From: Methylobacterium organophilum
GTDB lineage: Bacteria; Pseudomonadota; Alphaproteobacteria; Rhizobiales; Beijerinckiaceae
Assembly (NCBI RefSeq): GCF_022179465.1
Contig: NZ_BPQV01000003.1
Span: forward strand, 186,001-250,000
Direction of reading: 5' to 3'
Length of the DNA stretch: 64,000 bases
Shown here: in pieces, positions 8,958 through 17,816 of the stretch
How positions within the stretch are numbered: the first letter of the stretch is position 1
Layout: each line of letters begins with the position of its first letter
Translations under genes and position numbers: made by a program
The notes under the pieces: model-generated
Databases searched by the model: none
What the model was told of the DNA's origin: nothing
The model's input: the letters and a program-made list of their open reading frames with translations, nothing else

Positions 8958-9809
8958 CTAGAAATTTAAATCCATACAATCGTCCTCCGAGAGATCATTT
9001 ATGAAACTTGCCAGACATCTTGCAGCATTACGAGCAGCATAACCTCGCCAATTTGTTTTACCGTGATCGGAATTGCTCTTTCCAGAGGCTGGATCAGAGA
9101 GTCCTCGGAATACCAATCCATCGATGGGATGCCTCCGCAGATCTGAAAAAGCCTGCAATGCACGCAGAAATCCATACATCTCCATTTCTACAGCACGATA
9201 CTCGCGATCGGATGCGACAAGCTCTCGCCTAGTCTCGTCACAATCCAACACCAAATCCCAACAAAATATTTTTCCAACCTCACTTTCGCTTTCTCTAGGC
9301 AGAGAACAATCTCCCAGAAACTGCCTCACATCAGATCCACTAAAGTCAATAAAATTGCTAGCAAAATAATCACTGGCCCTATCAAACATTTTTCTAGATA
9401 TAACCGGCCCATTTGGCATTGTAGATTCTAATTTTTTTCCCGAAGACATTCTGGTAAATGATTTATAGGCATAGGACCCAGACACAACGACATCGCCAAG
9501 CTGGCGCTTATCGTGGTTCATGTTTCCAGCAATTCCACACAAAAATGCAAATCTAGGATTAAATCTAGACAACATATTTGTCGTCTCAATAGCGCAGGCC
9601 AAGTTGCCAGCTTCATAAATAGCCCGCACCGCAATACGGGGCCTCCAGTTTTTACTGGTGTTAATCTCTAAAAGAGTAGTACTGCCAGGCAAATCGCGCT
9701 TATTGGCAGCAGGCCATTTAGATGAAAATTCCTTCAGAATAGCCTGTCGCTCAAGCTTTGGTATAATAGTAATAACAACTATGTCGGCGCTTGACTCGAT
9801 ATCTGACAT
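8958..9809 (-). CDS. nucleoside phosphorylase / MTA-SAH nucleosidase superfamily protein in AT-rich islet
   Basis: A 283-residue protein with the PNP/UDP-phosphorylase fold. Seen: an N-terminal IIPKLERQA strand and helix (Glu20 in the place of the MTAN catalytic-pocket Glu), FLCGIAGN (89-96; the GxAG ligand loop), VEMEMYGF (207-214; Glu210 at the ribose-binding position) and FRGLSDPAS (235-243; Asp239 at the purine-N7 acid position). The active-site residues thus look intact. Housekeeping MTAN is about 230 residues; the extra length is in loops. The ATG at 9809 is preferred over a TTG at 9824 because GAGAAG lies just upstream. It begins 8 nt after the upstream gene stops, so the two form an operon. 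Stand-alone nucleosidases in such islets are often effectors that cleave nucleotides; that role is inference. Confidence 0.75.
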   Translation of the reverse strand: MSDIESSADIVVITIIPKLERQAILKEFSSKWPAANKRDLPGSTTLLEINTSKNWRPRIAVRAIYEAGNLACAIETTNMLSRFNPRFAFLCGIAGNMNHDKRQLGDVVVSGSYAYKSFTRMSSGKKLESTMPNGPVISRKMFDRASDYFASNFIDFSGSDVRQFLGDCSLPRESESEVGKIFCWDLVLDCDETRRELVASDREYRAVEMEMYGFLRALQAFSDLRRHPIDGLVFRGLSDPASGKSNSDHGKTNWRGYAARNAARCLASFINDLSEDDCMDLNF

Positions 9810-9817
9810 TACGCTTC

Positions 9818-10303
9818 TCAACAAATGATAGTGCGCCTAAAATCCTTACATCTAACCATGATTCTGCCAATCTCAAAACGCATCTTCATATCTCTTAGCT
9901 TAATTCGTCCAACCGCCTCATATTTTTCTCTAAATAGAATCCCATTTGTGTCTAAAGAATAGATAACATAAAAACATCCAGGACCACTACCGACCAAGTC
10001 TATACTGCAGGCAAATATATCACCGAGCATAAATCTTACGGCAGTCACAACTCGAAGCAATCGCCAACCGGGATGGCCGGGCCATTCCACGACAATTTCT
10101 ACAGGCGATACGCGCTCTCTCGAGCGCCTATCCAAAAGAGCGAGCTCGACTGTTTCTGCAGCCCGCATATTAGCATCCCATGACTTGACCCGATTAATCC
10201 GGACCACCTTCAACAGAATCTCAGTCAAAAAATCAATCAAAAAAATCACCTGTACAGCAAAAACCTCTTGAAAATCAGGCTGCCTATGTAGATGCAAGTG
10301 CAA
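9818..10303 (-). CDS. unrecognised protein, partner of the nucleosidase
   Basis: I recognise no family. The frame is 161 codons from a TTG at 10303. Other possible starts are GTG 10249 (143 residues) and ATG 10168 (116 residues); none has a strong ribosome binding site. Residues about 15-35 (VFAVQVIFLIDFLTEILLKVV) are hydrophobic and could be one membrane or amphipathic helix. The rest looks like a small alpha/beta or beta domain (VEIVVEWPGHPGWRLLRVV, then GCFYVIYSLD, ending in a basic tail RCKDFRRT). It is AT-rich like the nucleosidase gene and lies just upstream of it in one transcript, suggesting a sensor, inhibitor or membrane anchor. Confidence 0.6.
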   Translation of the reverse strand: MHLHLHRQPDFQEVFAVQVIFLIDFLTEILLKVVRINRVKSWDANMRAAETVELALLDRRSRERVSPVEIVVEWPGHPGWRLLRVVTAVRFMLGDIFACSIDLVGSGPGCFYVIYSLDTNGILFREKYEAVGRIKLRDMKMRFEIGRIMVRCKDFRRTIIC

Positions 10304-10326
10304 AAATCTGAAATGAATTTCATAGT

Positions 10327-10332
10327 ATTATA
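10327..10332 (-). promoter_or_regulatory. candidate -10 box of the islet operon
   Basis: On the minus strand the sequence is a perfect TATAAT, placed so that transcription would begin just before the TTG at 10303. No good -35 lies at 16-18 nt. In AT-rich DNA the match could be chance. Confidence 0.35.
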
Positions 10333-10443
10333 TTCGAACATTAGCAAAAAATTGGCGCCCAAAAAAGAAAAATCAAAACAAAATCATCAAATTTTTATAA
10401 AATTCCCGATACATCAAGAGCGATTTAGAGAACTAAAAACTTG

Positions 10444-11403
10444 TCAGTTGCGGGGGAACTCCAGCCCCATCTCCCGGTAGCGGGCGGGATCGTCGGCCCA
10501 GTTCTCGCGCACCTTCACGTGCAGGAACAGGTGCACCTTGGCCTCGGCGGCCTCGGCGATCTCCAGCCGGGCGGCCTGGCCGATCGCCTTGATGGTCTGG
10601 CCGTTCTTGCCGAGCACGATGGAGCGCTGGCTCTCCCGCTCGACGAAGATGGTCTGCTCGATGCGCACCGAGCCGTCCTGCTTCACCTGCCACTGGTCGG
10701 TCTCGACGGTGGAGCGGTAGGGCAGCTCCTCGTGCAGGCGGTCGTAGATCTTCTCGCGGGTGATCTCGGCGGCGAGCATGCGCAGGGGCGCGTCCGAGAC
10801 CTGGTCCTCCGGGTAGAGCCAGGGCCCCGCGGGCATCATCGCGGCGAGCGACTTGCGCAGCGCCTCGATGCCGTCGCCGTTGAGCGCCGAGATCATGAAG
10901 GTCTCGGTGAAGGGGATGCGCTCGTTCAGGGTCTTGGCGAGGCCGAGTAGCTTCTCGCGGGGGATCAGGTCGATCTTGTTGAGCACGAGCAGCTTCGGGC
11001 GCTTCACGTCCGGGACGCGCCCGAGCAGCCGCTCCACCTCCTCGTCCACGCCCTTGCGCGCGTCGATCAGCAGGCAGATCGCATCCGCATCCGCGGCGCC
11101 GCCCCAGGCCGACTGCACCATGGCCCGGTCGAGCCGGCGCTTGGGCGCGAAGATGCCGGGCGTGTCGACGAGGACGATCTGCGCCGAGCCCTCCATCACG
11201 ATGCCGCGCACCAGCGCCCGGGTCGTCTGCACCTTGCGGGAAACGATCGAGACCTTGGTGCCGACCAGGGCGTTGAGCAGCGTCGACTTGCCGGCATTCG
11301 GCACGCCGATCAGGGCGACGAAGCCGGCCTTCGCATCGGCCGGGATCTGCGGCAGCAGGCTTTCCGGCGCGGCTTCGTGTCCGTGGTCTTCGTCTTCAGC
11401 CAT
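10444..11403 (-). CDS. era: GTPase Era
   Basis: Ribosome-assembly GTPase that binds the 3' end of 16S rRNA. In its 319 residues: G1 GVPNAGKST (33-41), effector-loop VSIVSRKVQTTR (51-62), G3 DTPG (80-83), G4 NKID (142-145), and a C-terminal KH RNA-binding domain (about 225-310) with REKIYDRLHEELPY before it and the expected FVERESQRSIVLGKNGQ segment. The start overlaps the end of rnc by 8 nt. The gene ends exactly where the AT-rich islet begins, so its downstream neighbour has been displaced. Confidence 0.97.
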   Translation of the reverse strand: MAEDEDHGHEAAPESLLPQIPADAKAGFVALIGVPNAGKSTLLNALVGTKVSIVSRKVQTTRALVRGIVMEGSAQIVLVDTPGIFAPKRRLDRAMVQSAWGGAADADAICLLIDARKGVDEEVERLLGRVPDVKRPKLLVLNKIDLIPREKLLGLAKTLNERIPFTETFMISALNGDGIEALRKSLAAMMPAGPWLYPEDQVSDAPLRMLAAEITREKIYDRLHEELPYRSTVETDQWQVKQDGSVRIEQTIFVERESQRSIVLGKNGQTIKAIGQAARLEIAEAAEAKVHLFLHVKVRENWADDPARYREMGLEFPRN

Positions 11404-12178
11404 CGCTGTTCCCGTCCTGGGTTGCGCCGATCCCCTCCCGTGCCAGCACGGACTGGGCAGCCTCCTGCTCGGCGACGCGCTTCGAGGAGCCCGTGCCGAA
11501 ACCGGGCTCGATGCCCTTCACCCGGACGGCGATTCGGAAGACCGGAGCATGATCCGGGCCGGAGCGCTCCACCACCTCGTAGACCGGGATCGGCAGGGAA
11601 CGGGCCATCGCCCATTCCTGAAGAGCCGACTTGGCGTCGCGCCCGCGGGGCGCCGCCGTCTCCTGCTCCGGCCGGAAGGCATCGCGCACGATCGCCTTGG
11701 CCTTGTCGAAGCCGGCATCGAGATAGACCGCGCCGAGGATCGACTCGCAGGCATCGGCGAGGATGGTCTGGTTGCGCCGCCCCCCGCCCTGCACCTCGCC
11801 GATGCCGAGCTCAAGATGCGGGCCGACCTGCCACTGCGTCGAGACCGCCGCGCAGGTCTCCCGGCGCACGAGACCGGCAAGGCGGCGCGACAGCTCGCCC
11901 TCGTCGGCCTCGGGAAAGGCAGCATAGAGCAGTTCCGCCACGGCGAGGCCGAGCACACGGTCGCCGAGGAATTCCAGTCTCTGATAGCTGCCGGTGCGGC
12001 CCGAATTCCCCGCCTTGCTGACATGGGTCAAGGCGAGCCGGAGCAGGTCCGGATCGGCGAAGTCGTGGCCGATGCGCGCCTCCAGCTCCTGCAGGGAAGG
12101 CCGGGGGCGCTGGGCGCGGCGGGCGCGGCTCGAGGGGCGCGGGGCTCCGCCGTCTCCGGGTGCGGGTGCGTCGCTCAC
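11396..12178 (-). CDS. rnc: ribonuclease III
   Basis: Double-strand-specific endoribonuclease that processes rRNA precursors. The catalytic domain has the signature QRLEFLGDRVLGL (about 66-78), with the metal-ligand Glu and Asp, and ADACESILGAVYLDAG further on; a double-stranded RNA-binding domain follows (about 180-250). I chose the GTG at 12178, which lies one base beyond the lepB stop; an ATG at 12217 would overlap lepB by 38 nt and add a non-conserved segment. The resulting 260 residues include a Pro/Arg-rich N-terminus of about 28 residues not found in E. coli. Confidence 0.95.
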   Translation of the reverse strand: MSDAPAPGDGGAPRPSSRARRAQRPRPSLQELEARIGHDFADPDLLRLALTHVSKAGNSGRTGSYQRLEFLGDRVLGLAVAELLYAAFPEADEGELSRRLAGLVRRETCAAVSTQWQVGPHLELGIGEVQGGGRRNQTILADACESILGAVYLDAGFDKAKAIVRDAFRPEQETAAPRGRDAKSALQEWAMARSLPIPVYEVVERSGPDHAPVFRIAVRVKGIEPGFGTGSSKRVAEQEAAQSVLAREGIGATQDGNSDG

Positions 12179-12179
12179 A

Positions 12180-12980
12180 TCAGTGGATCGTCGAGAACAG
12201 GCGGCCCCAGCGGACATCCGCCGGCCAGCGCCAGATCTGCCAGGCGGGCGTTCCCTCGTCGATCGAGAAGAAGATCATTTCCGCCCGGCCGACGAGGTTC
12301 TCGAAGGGAACGTAGCCGACGCTGGCGAGGTCCCGCGAATCCGTGGAATTGTCGCGGTTGTCGCCCATCATGAAGAAGTGGCCCGGGGGCACCGTGTAGA
12401 GCTCGGTGTTGTCCCAGAAACCGTGGTCGCCGTCGCGCTCGATCGTGCGGTGCACGACGCCGCCGGGCAGCGTCTCCTGGTACTGGGGCACCTTGGTCGA
12501 CTGCCCGAAGGCGTCGAAGGTCTCGTAATCGGCGATGCGCTCGCGCTTGACCGGCTTGCCGTTGATGTTGAGCACGCCCTCGATCACCTGGATCTTGTCG
12601 CCGGGCAGGCCGATCACGCGCTTGATGTAATCCGTCGAGTTGTCCTTGGGCAGCTTGAACACGGCGATGTCGCCGCGCTTGGGCTCGGCGCCCCAGATCC
12701 GGCCCTGGCCGCCGATCGGCAGATACTCGCCCAGCGGCAGGGAGTATTTCGAGTAGCCGTAGGAATATTTCGAGACGAACAGGTAGTCGCCGATCAGGAG
12801 TGTCGGGATCAGCGAGCCCGAGGGGATGTTGAAGGGCTGGAACAGCAGCGTGCGCACCACCAGCGCGATCAGGAGGGCCTGGACGCCGACCTTCACGGTC
12901 TCGCGGATGCTCGCCCAGGTGCCGGTGTCGGAGGACCGGAGGGCCGGCTTGGTCTCGTGATCCACGCGCGCGGTTTCCAT
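12180..12980 (-). CDS. lepB: signal peptidase I
   Basis: Membrane-bound serine protease that removes signal peptides from exported proteins. One N-terminal membrane helix (about 31-48) precedes PSGSLIPTL (Ser56, nucleophile), DYIKRVIGLPGD (Lys120, general base) and GDNRDNSTDSR, the conserved box E. The 266 residues match alphaproteobacterial LepB. The ATG at 12980 gives a normal short cytoplasmic N-terminus; the frame is open to 13106 but without conserved residues. Part of the acpS-lepB-rnc-era block. Confidence 0.96.
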   Translation of the reverse strand: METARVDHETKPALRSSDTGTWASIRETVKVGVQALLIALVVRTLLFQPFNIPSGSLIPTLLIGDYLFVSKYSYGYSKYSLPLGEYLPIGGQGRIWGAEPKRGDIAVFKLPKDNSTDYIKRVIGLPGDKIQVIEGVLNINGKPVKRERIADYETFDAFGQSTKVPQYQETLPGGVVHRTIERDGDHGFWDNTELYTVPPGHFFMMGDNRDNSTDSRDLASVGYVPFENLVGRAEMIFFSIDEGTPAWQIWRWPADVRWGRLFSTIH

Positions 12981-13173
12981 CAGTCTCAGTCGTCTCCGCG
13001 GCGTCCGGGCCGGATCGGCCCGCAAGGCAGCCGCGTGGGATGCGGGCGCGTCTCGCCCGCGGGAGTGGCGGCGGTCTAGACCAAGCTTACGCCCCCCGCA
13101 ACGCAAGCCTTGAGCGCCGTGCCCTTTCGCACCGGGCCGGCCAGCGGCCCAGCGAGGCGCCTTCTTAGCCTGC

Positions 13174-13578
13174 TCAGGGCTCTCCCGGCACCGCTTCGAT
13201 GATCACGAAGGCTTGCGCCAGGGGCGGGTCGTCGGTGAGGGAGATGTGCAGTCTGGCCACGTGCCCGGCCGGCACCAGGGCCTCGAGGCGCGCCTTGGCG
13301 CCGCCGGTGAGTCGCAGCGTCGGCGCGCCGCCGGGCAGGTTCACCACCTCCATGTCGCGCCAGAACACCCCGAGCGCCATGCCGGTGCCGAGCGCCTTGG
13401 CGCAAGCCTCCTTGGCCGCGAAGCGCCGGGCGTAGGACGGGGCGCGGGCCGCCCGGGCGTCGCATTTGGCCCGCTCGTCATCGGTGAAGACGCGGTGGGT
13501 GAAACGGTCGCCGAAGCGCTCCAGCGAGGCCTCGATCCGGCGGATGTCGCAGAGATCGGAACCGATGCCGACGATCAT
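13174..13578 (-). CDS. acpS: holo-[acyl-carrier-protein] synthase
   Basis: Transfers 4'-phosphopantetheine from CoA to the serine of acyl carrier protein. The 134 residues match AcpS. Seen: [13 protein letters not shown] (4-16), with the Mg-binding Asp, and [16 protein letters not shown] (51-66), with the catalytic Glu/Lys. The ATG at 13578 overlaps the pdxJ stop by 4 nt (ATGA), so translation is coupled; a 193-nt gap separates it from lepB. Confidence 0.96.
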   Translation of the reverse strand: MIVGIGSDLCDIRRIEASLERFGDRFTHRVFTDDERAKCDARAARAPSYARRFAAKEACAKALGTGMALGVFWRDMEVVNLPGGAPTLRLTGGAKARLEALVPAGHVARLHISLTDDPPLAQAFVIIEAVPGEP

Positions 13579-14336
13579 GCGAGCCCCGCGGCGTTCTCCC
13601 GGGCCCGGTCCATCGCCGCGCGCATGTCCCGCACCGCCTGGCGCAGACCGACGAAGATTGCCTCGGCGATCAGCGCGTGGCCGATATTGAGCTCCTTCAG
13701 CTCGGGGATCGCCGCCACCGGGCCGACGCTGTCGAGGGTGAGACCGTGCCCGGCATGCACCTCGAGGCCGATCTGCGTGCCGTAGCGGGCCGCCCGCAGG
13801 ATTCGGTCGAGCTCGGCGCGCAGGCGCAGGGCGTCCCCCTCGATCGCCGCCTCGCAATAGCGGCCGGTATGGAGCTCCACCACCGGCGCGGCGAGGGCCC
13901 GGGCCGCATCCATCACCGCCTCGTCCGGCTCGACGAAGAGGGAGACGCGGATGCCCGCCTCGGAAAGGGCCGCGATGCGGGGCGCGAGGTGATCCCGGCC
14001 GCCGACGATGTCGAGGCCGCCCTCGGTGGTCCGCTCCTCGCGCTTCTCCGGGACGAGGCAGGCGGCATGCGGCCTCGTGGCGAGCGCGATGCCGACCATC
14101 TCGTCGGTGGCCGCCATCTCCAGGTTGAGGGGCACGGAGAGCTGGCGCAGGGCGGCGATGTCGGTGTCGCGGATATGCCGGCGGTCCTCGCGCAGATGCG
14201 CGGTGATGCCGTCCGCCCCCGCCGCCACCGCCTCGTGCGCGGCGCGCACCGGATCGGGATAGGCGCCGCCGCGGGCGTTCCGCACGGTGGCCACGTGATC
14301 GATGTTGACGCCGAGACGAAGGGACGAGGCGGACAC
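13575..14336 (-). CDS. pdxJ: pyridoxine 5'-phosphate synthase
   Basis: Condenses 1-deoxyxylulose 5-phosphate with aminoacetone 3-phosphate to pyridoxine 5'-phosphate, the last ring-forming step of vitamin B6 synthesis. The 253 residues of a TIM barrel start with [17 protein letters not shown] (7-23), the family signature; [14 protein letters not shown] and [10 protein letters not shown] are further conserved phosphate and substrate loops. It begins with GTG. First gene of the pdxJ-acpS-lepB-rnc-era run. Confidence 0.96.
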   Translation of the reverse strand: MSASSLRLGVNIDHVATVRNARGGAYPDPVRAAHEAVAAGADGITAHLREDRRHIRDTDIAALRQLSVPLNLEMAATDEMVGIALATRPHAACLVPEKREERTTEGGLDIVGGRDHLAPRIAALSEAGIRVSLFVEPDEAVMDAARALAAPVVELHTGRYCEAAIEGDALRLRAELDRILRAARYGTQIGLEVHAGHGLTLDSVGPVAAIPELKELNIGHALIAEAIFVGLRQAVRDMRAAMDRARENAAGLA

Positions 14337-14568
14337 GGGGCCGGGTCTCCGAGGATTGCGCGGCCTGCTCTAGACGAGCGGGCCTTCGAAAGGAATGCGG
14401 GCGCGCTTCGTCCGGCTCCCGCGCAGCCCAGTCATGCCGCGCCCACATCGGAACGCGGCGGGCGGTCTCGCCTGCTCCGCTTGCGCGCGGGCGCAACACT
14501 TCCGATCTGGCAGGCGAAGGGGACATCGCCCGGGCGGCCCGGCCGCCCATCGCCAGGACATCCGCACC

Positions 14569-15576
14569 ATGCCCCGCCTCTCGATCCTGGATCTCGCCTT
14601 CATTCCCGAGGGCGCGACCCCGGCCGATGCGCTCGCCAACAGCCTCGATCTCGCGCGCCATGCCGAGCGCCTCGGCTACAACCGGTTCTGGCTCGCCGAG
14701 CACCACAACATGGTCGGCATCGCCAGCGCGGCGACGGCGGTGGTGATCGGCCACGTCGCCGCCGGCACGAAAACGATCCGGGTCGGGGCGGGCGGGATCA
14801 TGCTGCCCAACCACGCCCCGCTCGTGATCGCCGAGCAGTTCGGCACCCTGGCGGCGCTACATCCGGGCCGGATCGATCTCGGCCTCGGCCGGGCGCCGGG
14901 CACGGACGGCCTGACCCTGCGGGCCCTGCGCCGCTCGCCGGACGCGGCCGACAGCTTCCCGCAGGACGTGGTCGAATTGCAGGCGCTGCTCGGGCCGCTC
15001 CAGCCGAACCAGCGGGTCCAGGCGGTGCCGGGCACCGGCTCGGAGGTGCCGCTCTGGATCCTCGGATCCAGCCTGTTCGGGGCGCAGCTCGCGGCGATGC
15101 TCGGGCTGCCCTACGCCTTCGCCTCGCATTTCGCCCCGGACGCCCTGCTGCCGGCGCTCGAGGCCTATCGCAGCCGCTTTCAGCCCTCCGGGCAGCTCCG
15201 GCGGCCCTATGCCATGGTCGGGGTGAACGTCGTGGCCGCGGAGACGGACGCGGAGGCGCGGCGGCTCTTCACCTCGGCCCAGCAGCAATTCACGAACCTC
15301 GTGCGCGGCACCCGCGGCCTGCTGCGCCCGCCGATCGACGACATCGAGACCTACTGGAGCCCCGCCGAGAAGGCCCAGGCCTCCCGGATGCTCGCCCGCG
15401 CCATCGTCGGCTCGCGGGAGACCGTGCGCGCGGGGCTCGACCGTCTTATCGCGGAGACCGGCGCGGACGAGCTGATGGTCGCCTCCGCGATCCACGATCA
15501 CGGCGCCCGCCTCCGCTCCTATGCGATCCTGGCCGAAGCGGCGGAGATGCGCACGGCGGAAGAGGTCGCGGCCTGA
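14569..15576 (+). CDS. LLM-class flavin-dependent oxidoreductase
   Basis: A luciferase-like TIM-barrel protein of 335 residues that uses reduced flavin; the substrate is unknown. It contains [12 protein letters not shown] (about 45-56) and [18 protein letters not shown] (about 101-118), hallmarks of the bacterial 'MsnO8/alkanal monooxygenase-like' branch. The frame is open 174 nt upstream, but homology-type sequence starts at [15 protein letters not shown], so I use the ATG at 14569. It is divergent from pdxJ, with 232 nt between them. Confidence 0.9.
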   Translation: MPRLSILDLAFIPEGATPADALANSLDLARHAERLGYNRFWLAEHHNMVGIASAATAVVIGHVAAGTKTIRVGAGGIMLPNHAPLVIAEQFGTLAALHPGRIDLGLGRAPGTDGLTLRALRRSPDAADSFPQDVVELQALLGPLQPNQRVQAVPGTGSEVPLWILGSSLFGAQLAAMLGLPYAFASHFAPDALLPALEAYRSRFQPSGQLRRPYAMVGVNVVAAETDAEARRLFTSAQQQFTNLVRGTRGLLRPPIDDIETYWSPAEKAQASRMLARAIVGSRETVRAGLDRLIAETGADELMVASAIHDHGARLRSYAILAEAAEMRTAEEVAA

Positions 15577-15889
15577 CGGCGCCTCGCCGGCAGCCCTCCC
15601 CTCTGCGAGCGACGAAGCCGAAAACCGCGGCCCCATCGTTGCCATCCCGCGAAAACTCCGTTATGGGCGCGCCTTCGCGTTCGCTCCGGCCGGGGGCTGA
15701 ACGGACGGTGCCGCCTGCGGCACAGGGCCTGACCGCCCGTCGTCCCGTGTCTCCGCCTTCGATCAACCGCTCGGGCCATCATCAAGGGCTCGAAGGGCTT
15801 GGCGCCGAGCGAAATGCGAGACGAACCGGCCCGAACTCTCCGCGCCCTGCGCGGCCGGGCTACCTTTGACCGTTAGACAAGGCCCGAGA
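15577..15889. other. leader region of the rpsF operon
   Basis: About 310 nt without a gene. It contains the candidate promoter at 15639-15667 and a perfect 7-bp hairpin GTGCCGC-CT-GCGGCAC (15708-15723) in the mRNA leader. Some bacteria autoregulate rpsF through a leader hairpin with a CCG that binds the S6:S18 complex; whether this hairpin is that element is only a possibility. Confidence 0.4.
15639..15667 (+). promoter_or_regulatory. candidate promoter of the rpsF operon
   Basis: TTGCCA (15639-15644) and TATGGG (15662-15667) are separated by exactly 17 nt. They would drive rpsF-rpsR and the genes behind them, with a leader of about 215 nt. Supported by motif match only. Confidence 0.4.
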
Positions 15890-16318
15890 ATGCCTCTCTA
15901 CGAACACGTCTTCCTGGCGCGCCAGGATGTGACGTCCCAGCAGGTCGAGACCATGGTCGAGACCTACAAGGGCGTCATCGAAGCCAATGGCGGCACGATC
16001 GAGAAGATCGAGCCCTGGGGCGTCAAGTCCCTGGCCTACCGCATCAAGAAGAACCGCAAGGCGCATTTCACGCTCCTCAACATCTCGGCTCCCCCGGCGG
16101 CGATCGCCGAGATGGAGCGCCAGATGCAGATCTCCGAGGACGTGCTGCGCTTCATGACCATCCGCGTCGAGCAGCTCGAGGCCGAGCCGTCCGCGATGAT
16201 GCAGAAGCGCGACCGCGACGATCGCAAGGATCGCGACCGCGGCGACCGTCCGCGTCGTCGTGACGACGACTTCGGCGGCTTCGGCGGCGGCGAGCGCAAC
16301 TTCGGCGGGGAGAACTGA
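15890..16318 (+). CDS. rpsF: 30S ribosomal protein S6
   Basis: Binds the central domain of 16S rRNA together with S18. The first 95 residues are a normal S6 ([20 protein letters not shown] at the start and a [15 protein letters not shown] strand). The 142-residue protein ends in a charged low-complexity tail (about 110-142) of Arg/Asp repeats, then Gly/Phe. Such tails are common in Alphaproteobacteria. An in-frame TTG at 15866 is possible, but MPLYEHV is the conserved N-terminus. It lies 2 nt before rpsR. Confidence 0.96.
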   Translation: MPLYEHVFLARQDVTSQQVETMVETYKGVIEANGGTIEKIEPWGVKSLAYRIKKNRKAHFTLLNISAPPAAIAEMERQMQISEDVLRFMTIRVEQLEAEPSAMMQKRDRDDRKDRDRGDRPRRRDDDFGGFGGGERNFGGEN

Positions 16319-16320
16319 TC

Positions 16321-16572
16321 ATGGCTTTCGGTGCTGGTGGCGGCGGTGGCCGTCGTCCGTTCTTCCGTCGGCGCAAGACCTGCCCGTTCTCGGGCGCCAA
16401 CGCCCCGAAGATCGACTACAAGGACGTGAAGCTGCTCTCCCGCTACGTGTCGGAGCGCGGCAAGATCGTTCCCAGCCGCATCACGGCGGTCTCGGCCAAG
16501 AAGCAGCGTGAGCTCGCCCAGGCGATCAAGCGCGCCCGCTTCCTCGGCCTGCTGCCCTACGTGATCCGCTAA
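16321..16572 (+). CDS. rpsR: 30S ribosomal protein S18
   Basis: S6-binding small-subunit protein. The 83 residues have the normal core ([19 protein letters not shown], then [20 protein letters not shown] and [11 protein letters not shown]). A Gly-rich start [22 protein letters not shown] precedes it; the single Cys in KTCPFSG is typical of S18. Directly follows rpsF. Confidence 0.97.
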   Translation: MAFGAGGGGGRRPFFRRRKTCPFSGANAPKIDYKDVKLLSRYVSERGKIVPSRITAVSAKKQRELAQAIKRARFLGLLPYVIR

Positions 16573-16587
16573 GGGTCGTTCGGCTTC

Positions 16588-16614
16588 CCGGCCCGCGTGT
16601 CTCGCGCGGGCCGG
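16588..16614 (+). terminator. hairpin after rpsR
   Basis: A 10-bp GC stem (CCGGCCCGCG / CGCGGGCCGG) with a 7-nt loop starts 16 nt after the rpsR stop. The following sequence is only mildly T-rich, so termination is likely partial. It may raise rpsF-rpsR over the downstream membrane-protein gene. Confidence 0.5.
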
Positions 16615-16733
16615 TTCACCTTTCCCGAGGGCAGCCCTGGAACGGGCCGCCCGATCGCTGGGGTGGTCCGGGGATGTCTCTCCGCCGCTCCTAACCCTGC
16701 CCTCGACGAGGGACAGCGGGACAGCGGAATTCG

Positions 16734-17747
16734 ATGAACAAGGACATCGCATACGGCGTCGGCGCGGGCCTCGTCTCGGCACTCCTGTTCGGGGTGCTTC
16801 TGAAGGCGACCCCGCTCGCGATCGTCCTCTACCTGCTGGCCCCGCTGCCGATCCTGATCGTCGGCCTCGGCTGGAGCTACAGGGCCGGCCTCGCGGCGGT
16901 GGCCGCCGGCAGCCTGGTGCTCGCCGCCTTCGTCTCGCCCTATCTGGCCTTCGCCTTCGCGGTCTACCTCGCGATCCCCGCCTGGTGGCTCGCCTATCTC
17001 GCCATGCTCGGCCGGCCCTCCGCCGACGGCAGCCTCGAATGGTACCCGACCGGGCGCCTGCTCGCCTGGATCGCCGGCACGGCGGCCCTGGCCTTCGTCG
17101 CCATCGCAGTGATCGCCTCGCCGAACTACGAGACCTTCCGCGCCCAGCTCGGGGCGATGTCGAAGCGCGTCGTGCAGGTGCAGACCCAGGCCCGCACCGG
17201 CGCCCCCGCCCCGACCGGGGCAGAGACCGGCAGCGACAAACCCGCGCCGGCTCAGGAGCCCGCCCCCGAGGACAAGGGCCCCGAGGACCTGCAGAGCGAG
17301 GTGGCCGAGGCCCTGGCCACGGTCGCCCCGGCGCTCGCCGCCCAGGGCCTCGCCGTGCTCCTGACCTTCTATCTCTGGGCGGCGGCGCGCATCGTGCAGA
17401 TCTCCGGCCGCCTCGCCCGGCCCTGGCCGGACATCCCGGCCACGGCGATGCCGCGGGCCGCGGTGGCGCTGCTCGGGGCCGCCTTCGGCCTCACCCTGGT
17501 GCCGGGCTATCCGAGCGTGCTCGGAGTGGCGCTGGTCGGCTCCTTCAGCGCCGCCTTCGCCCTCCAGGGGCTCGCCGCCTTCCACGATCGCAGCCGCGGC
17601 CGGCCCGGGCGCGGGGCGCTGCTGATCGGCCTCTACGTGGTGCTGTTCGCGACGCAGGGCGTCGCCTTCGTCGCCCTCTTCCTCTTCGGCATCGCCGACA
17701 CGGTGCTCGGGCGACGGCGCCCGCAGCCCGTGCCGGGGCGCCGCTGA
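16734..17747 (+). CDS. DUF2232-type integral membrane protein
   Basis: A 337-residue protein with about eight hydrophobic helices: four between residues 5 and 95, one near 115-130, then after a polar, Pro/Ala/Glu-rich linker (about 150-190) three more. It matches the uncharacterised alphaproteobacterial family found between rpsR and rplI. The position in a ribosomal operon is conserved, but the function is unknown. It lies 70 nt upstream of rplI and 162 nt after rpsR. Confidence 0.8.
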   Translation: MNKDIAYGVGAGLVSALLFGVLLKATPLAIVLYLLAPLPILIVGLGWSYRAGLAAVAAGSLVLAAFVSPYLAFAFAVYLAIPAWWLAYLAMLGRPSADGSLEWYPTGRLLAWIAGTAALAFVAIAVIASPNYETFRAQLGAMSKRVVQVQTQARTGAPAPTGAETGSDKPAPAQEPAPEDKGPEDLQSEVAEALATVAPALAAQGLAVLLTFYLWAAARIVQISGRLARPWPDIPATAMPRAAVALLGAAFGLTLVPGYPSVLGVALVGSFSAAFALQGLAAFHDRSRGRPGRGALLIGLYVVLFATQGVAFVALFLFGIADTVLGRRRPQPVPGRR

Positions 17748-17816
17748 CCCCTCCCGCCGGGTGAACCCGGCGGATCCTGCAAACACCGAAAAACTCGACC
17801 GAAAGGACACAGAACC

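Noticed and set aside
8600-10443. Integrative element with attachment sites
   Set aside because: No integrase, transposase, tRNA or flanking direct repeat was found; only the composition shift supports transfer.
10292-10480. A 62-codon plus-strand frame at the islet edge
   Set aside because: It runs into the antisense strand of era, has no ribosome binding site and is Lys/Ser-rich only because of the AT-rich DNA.
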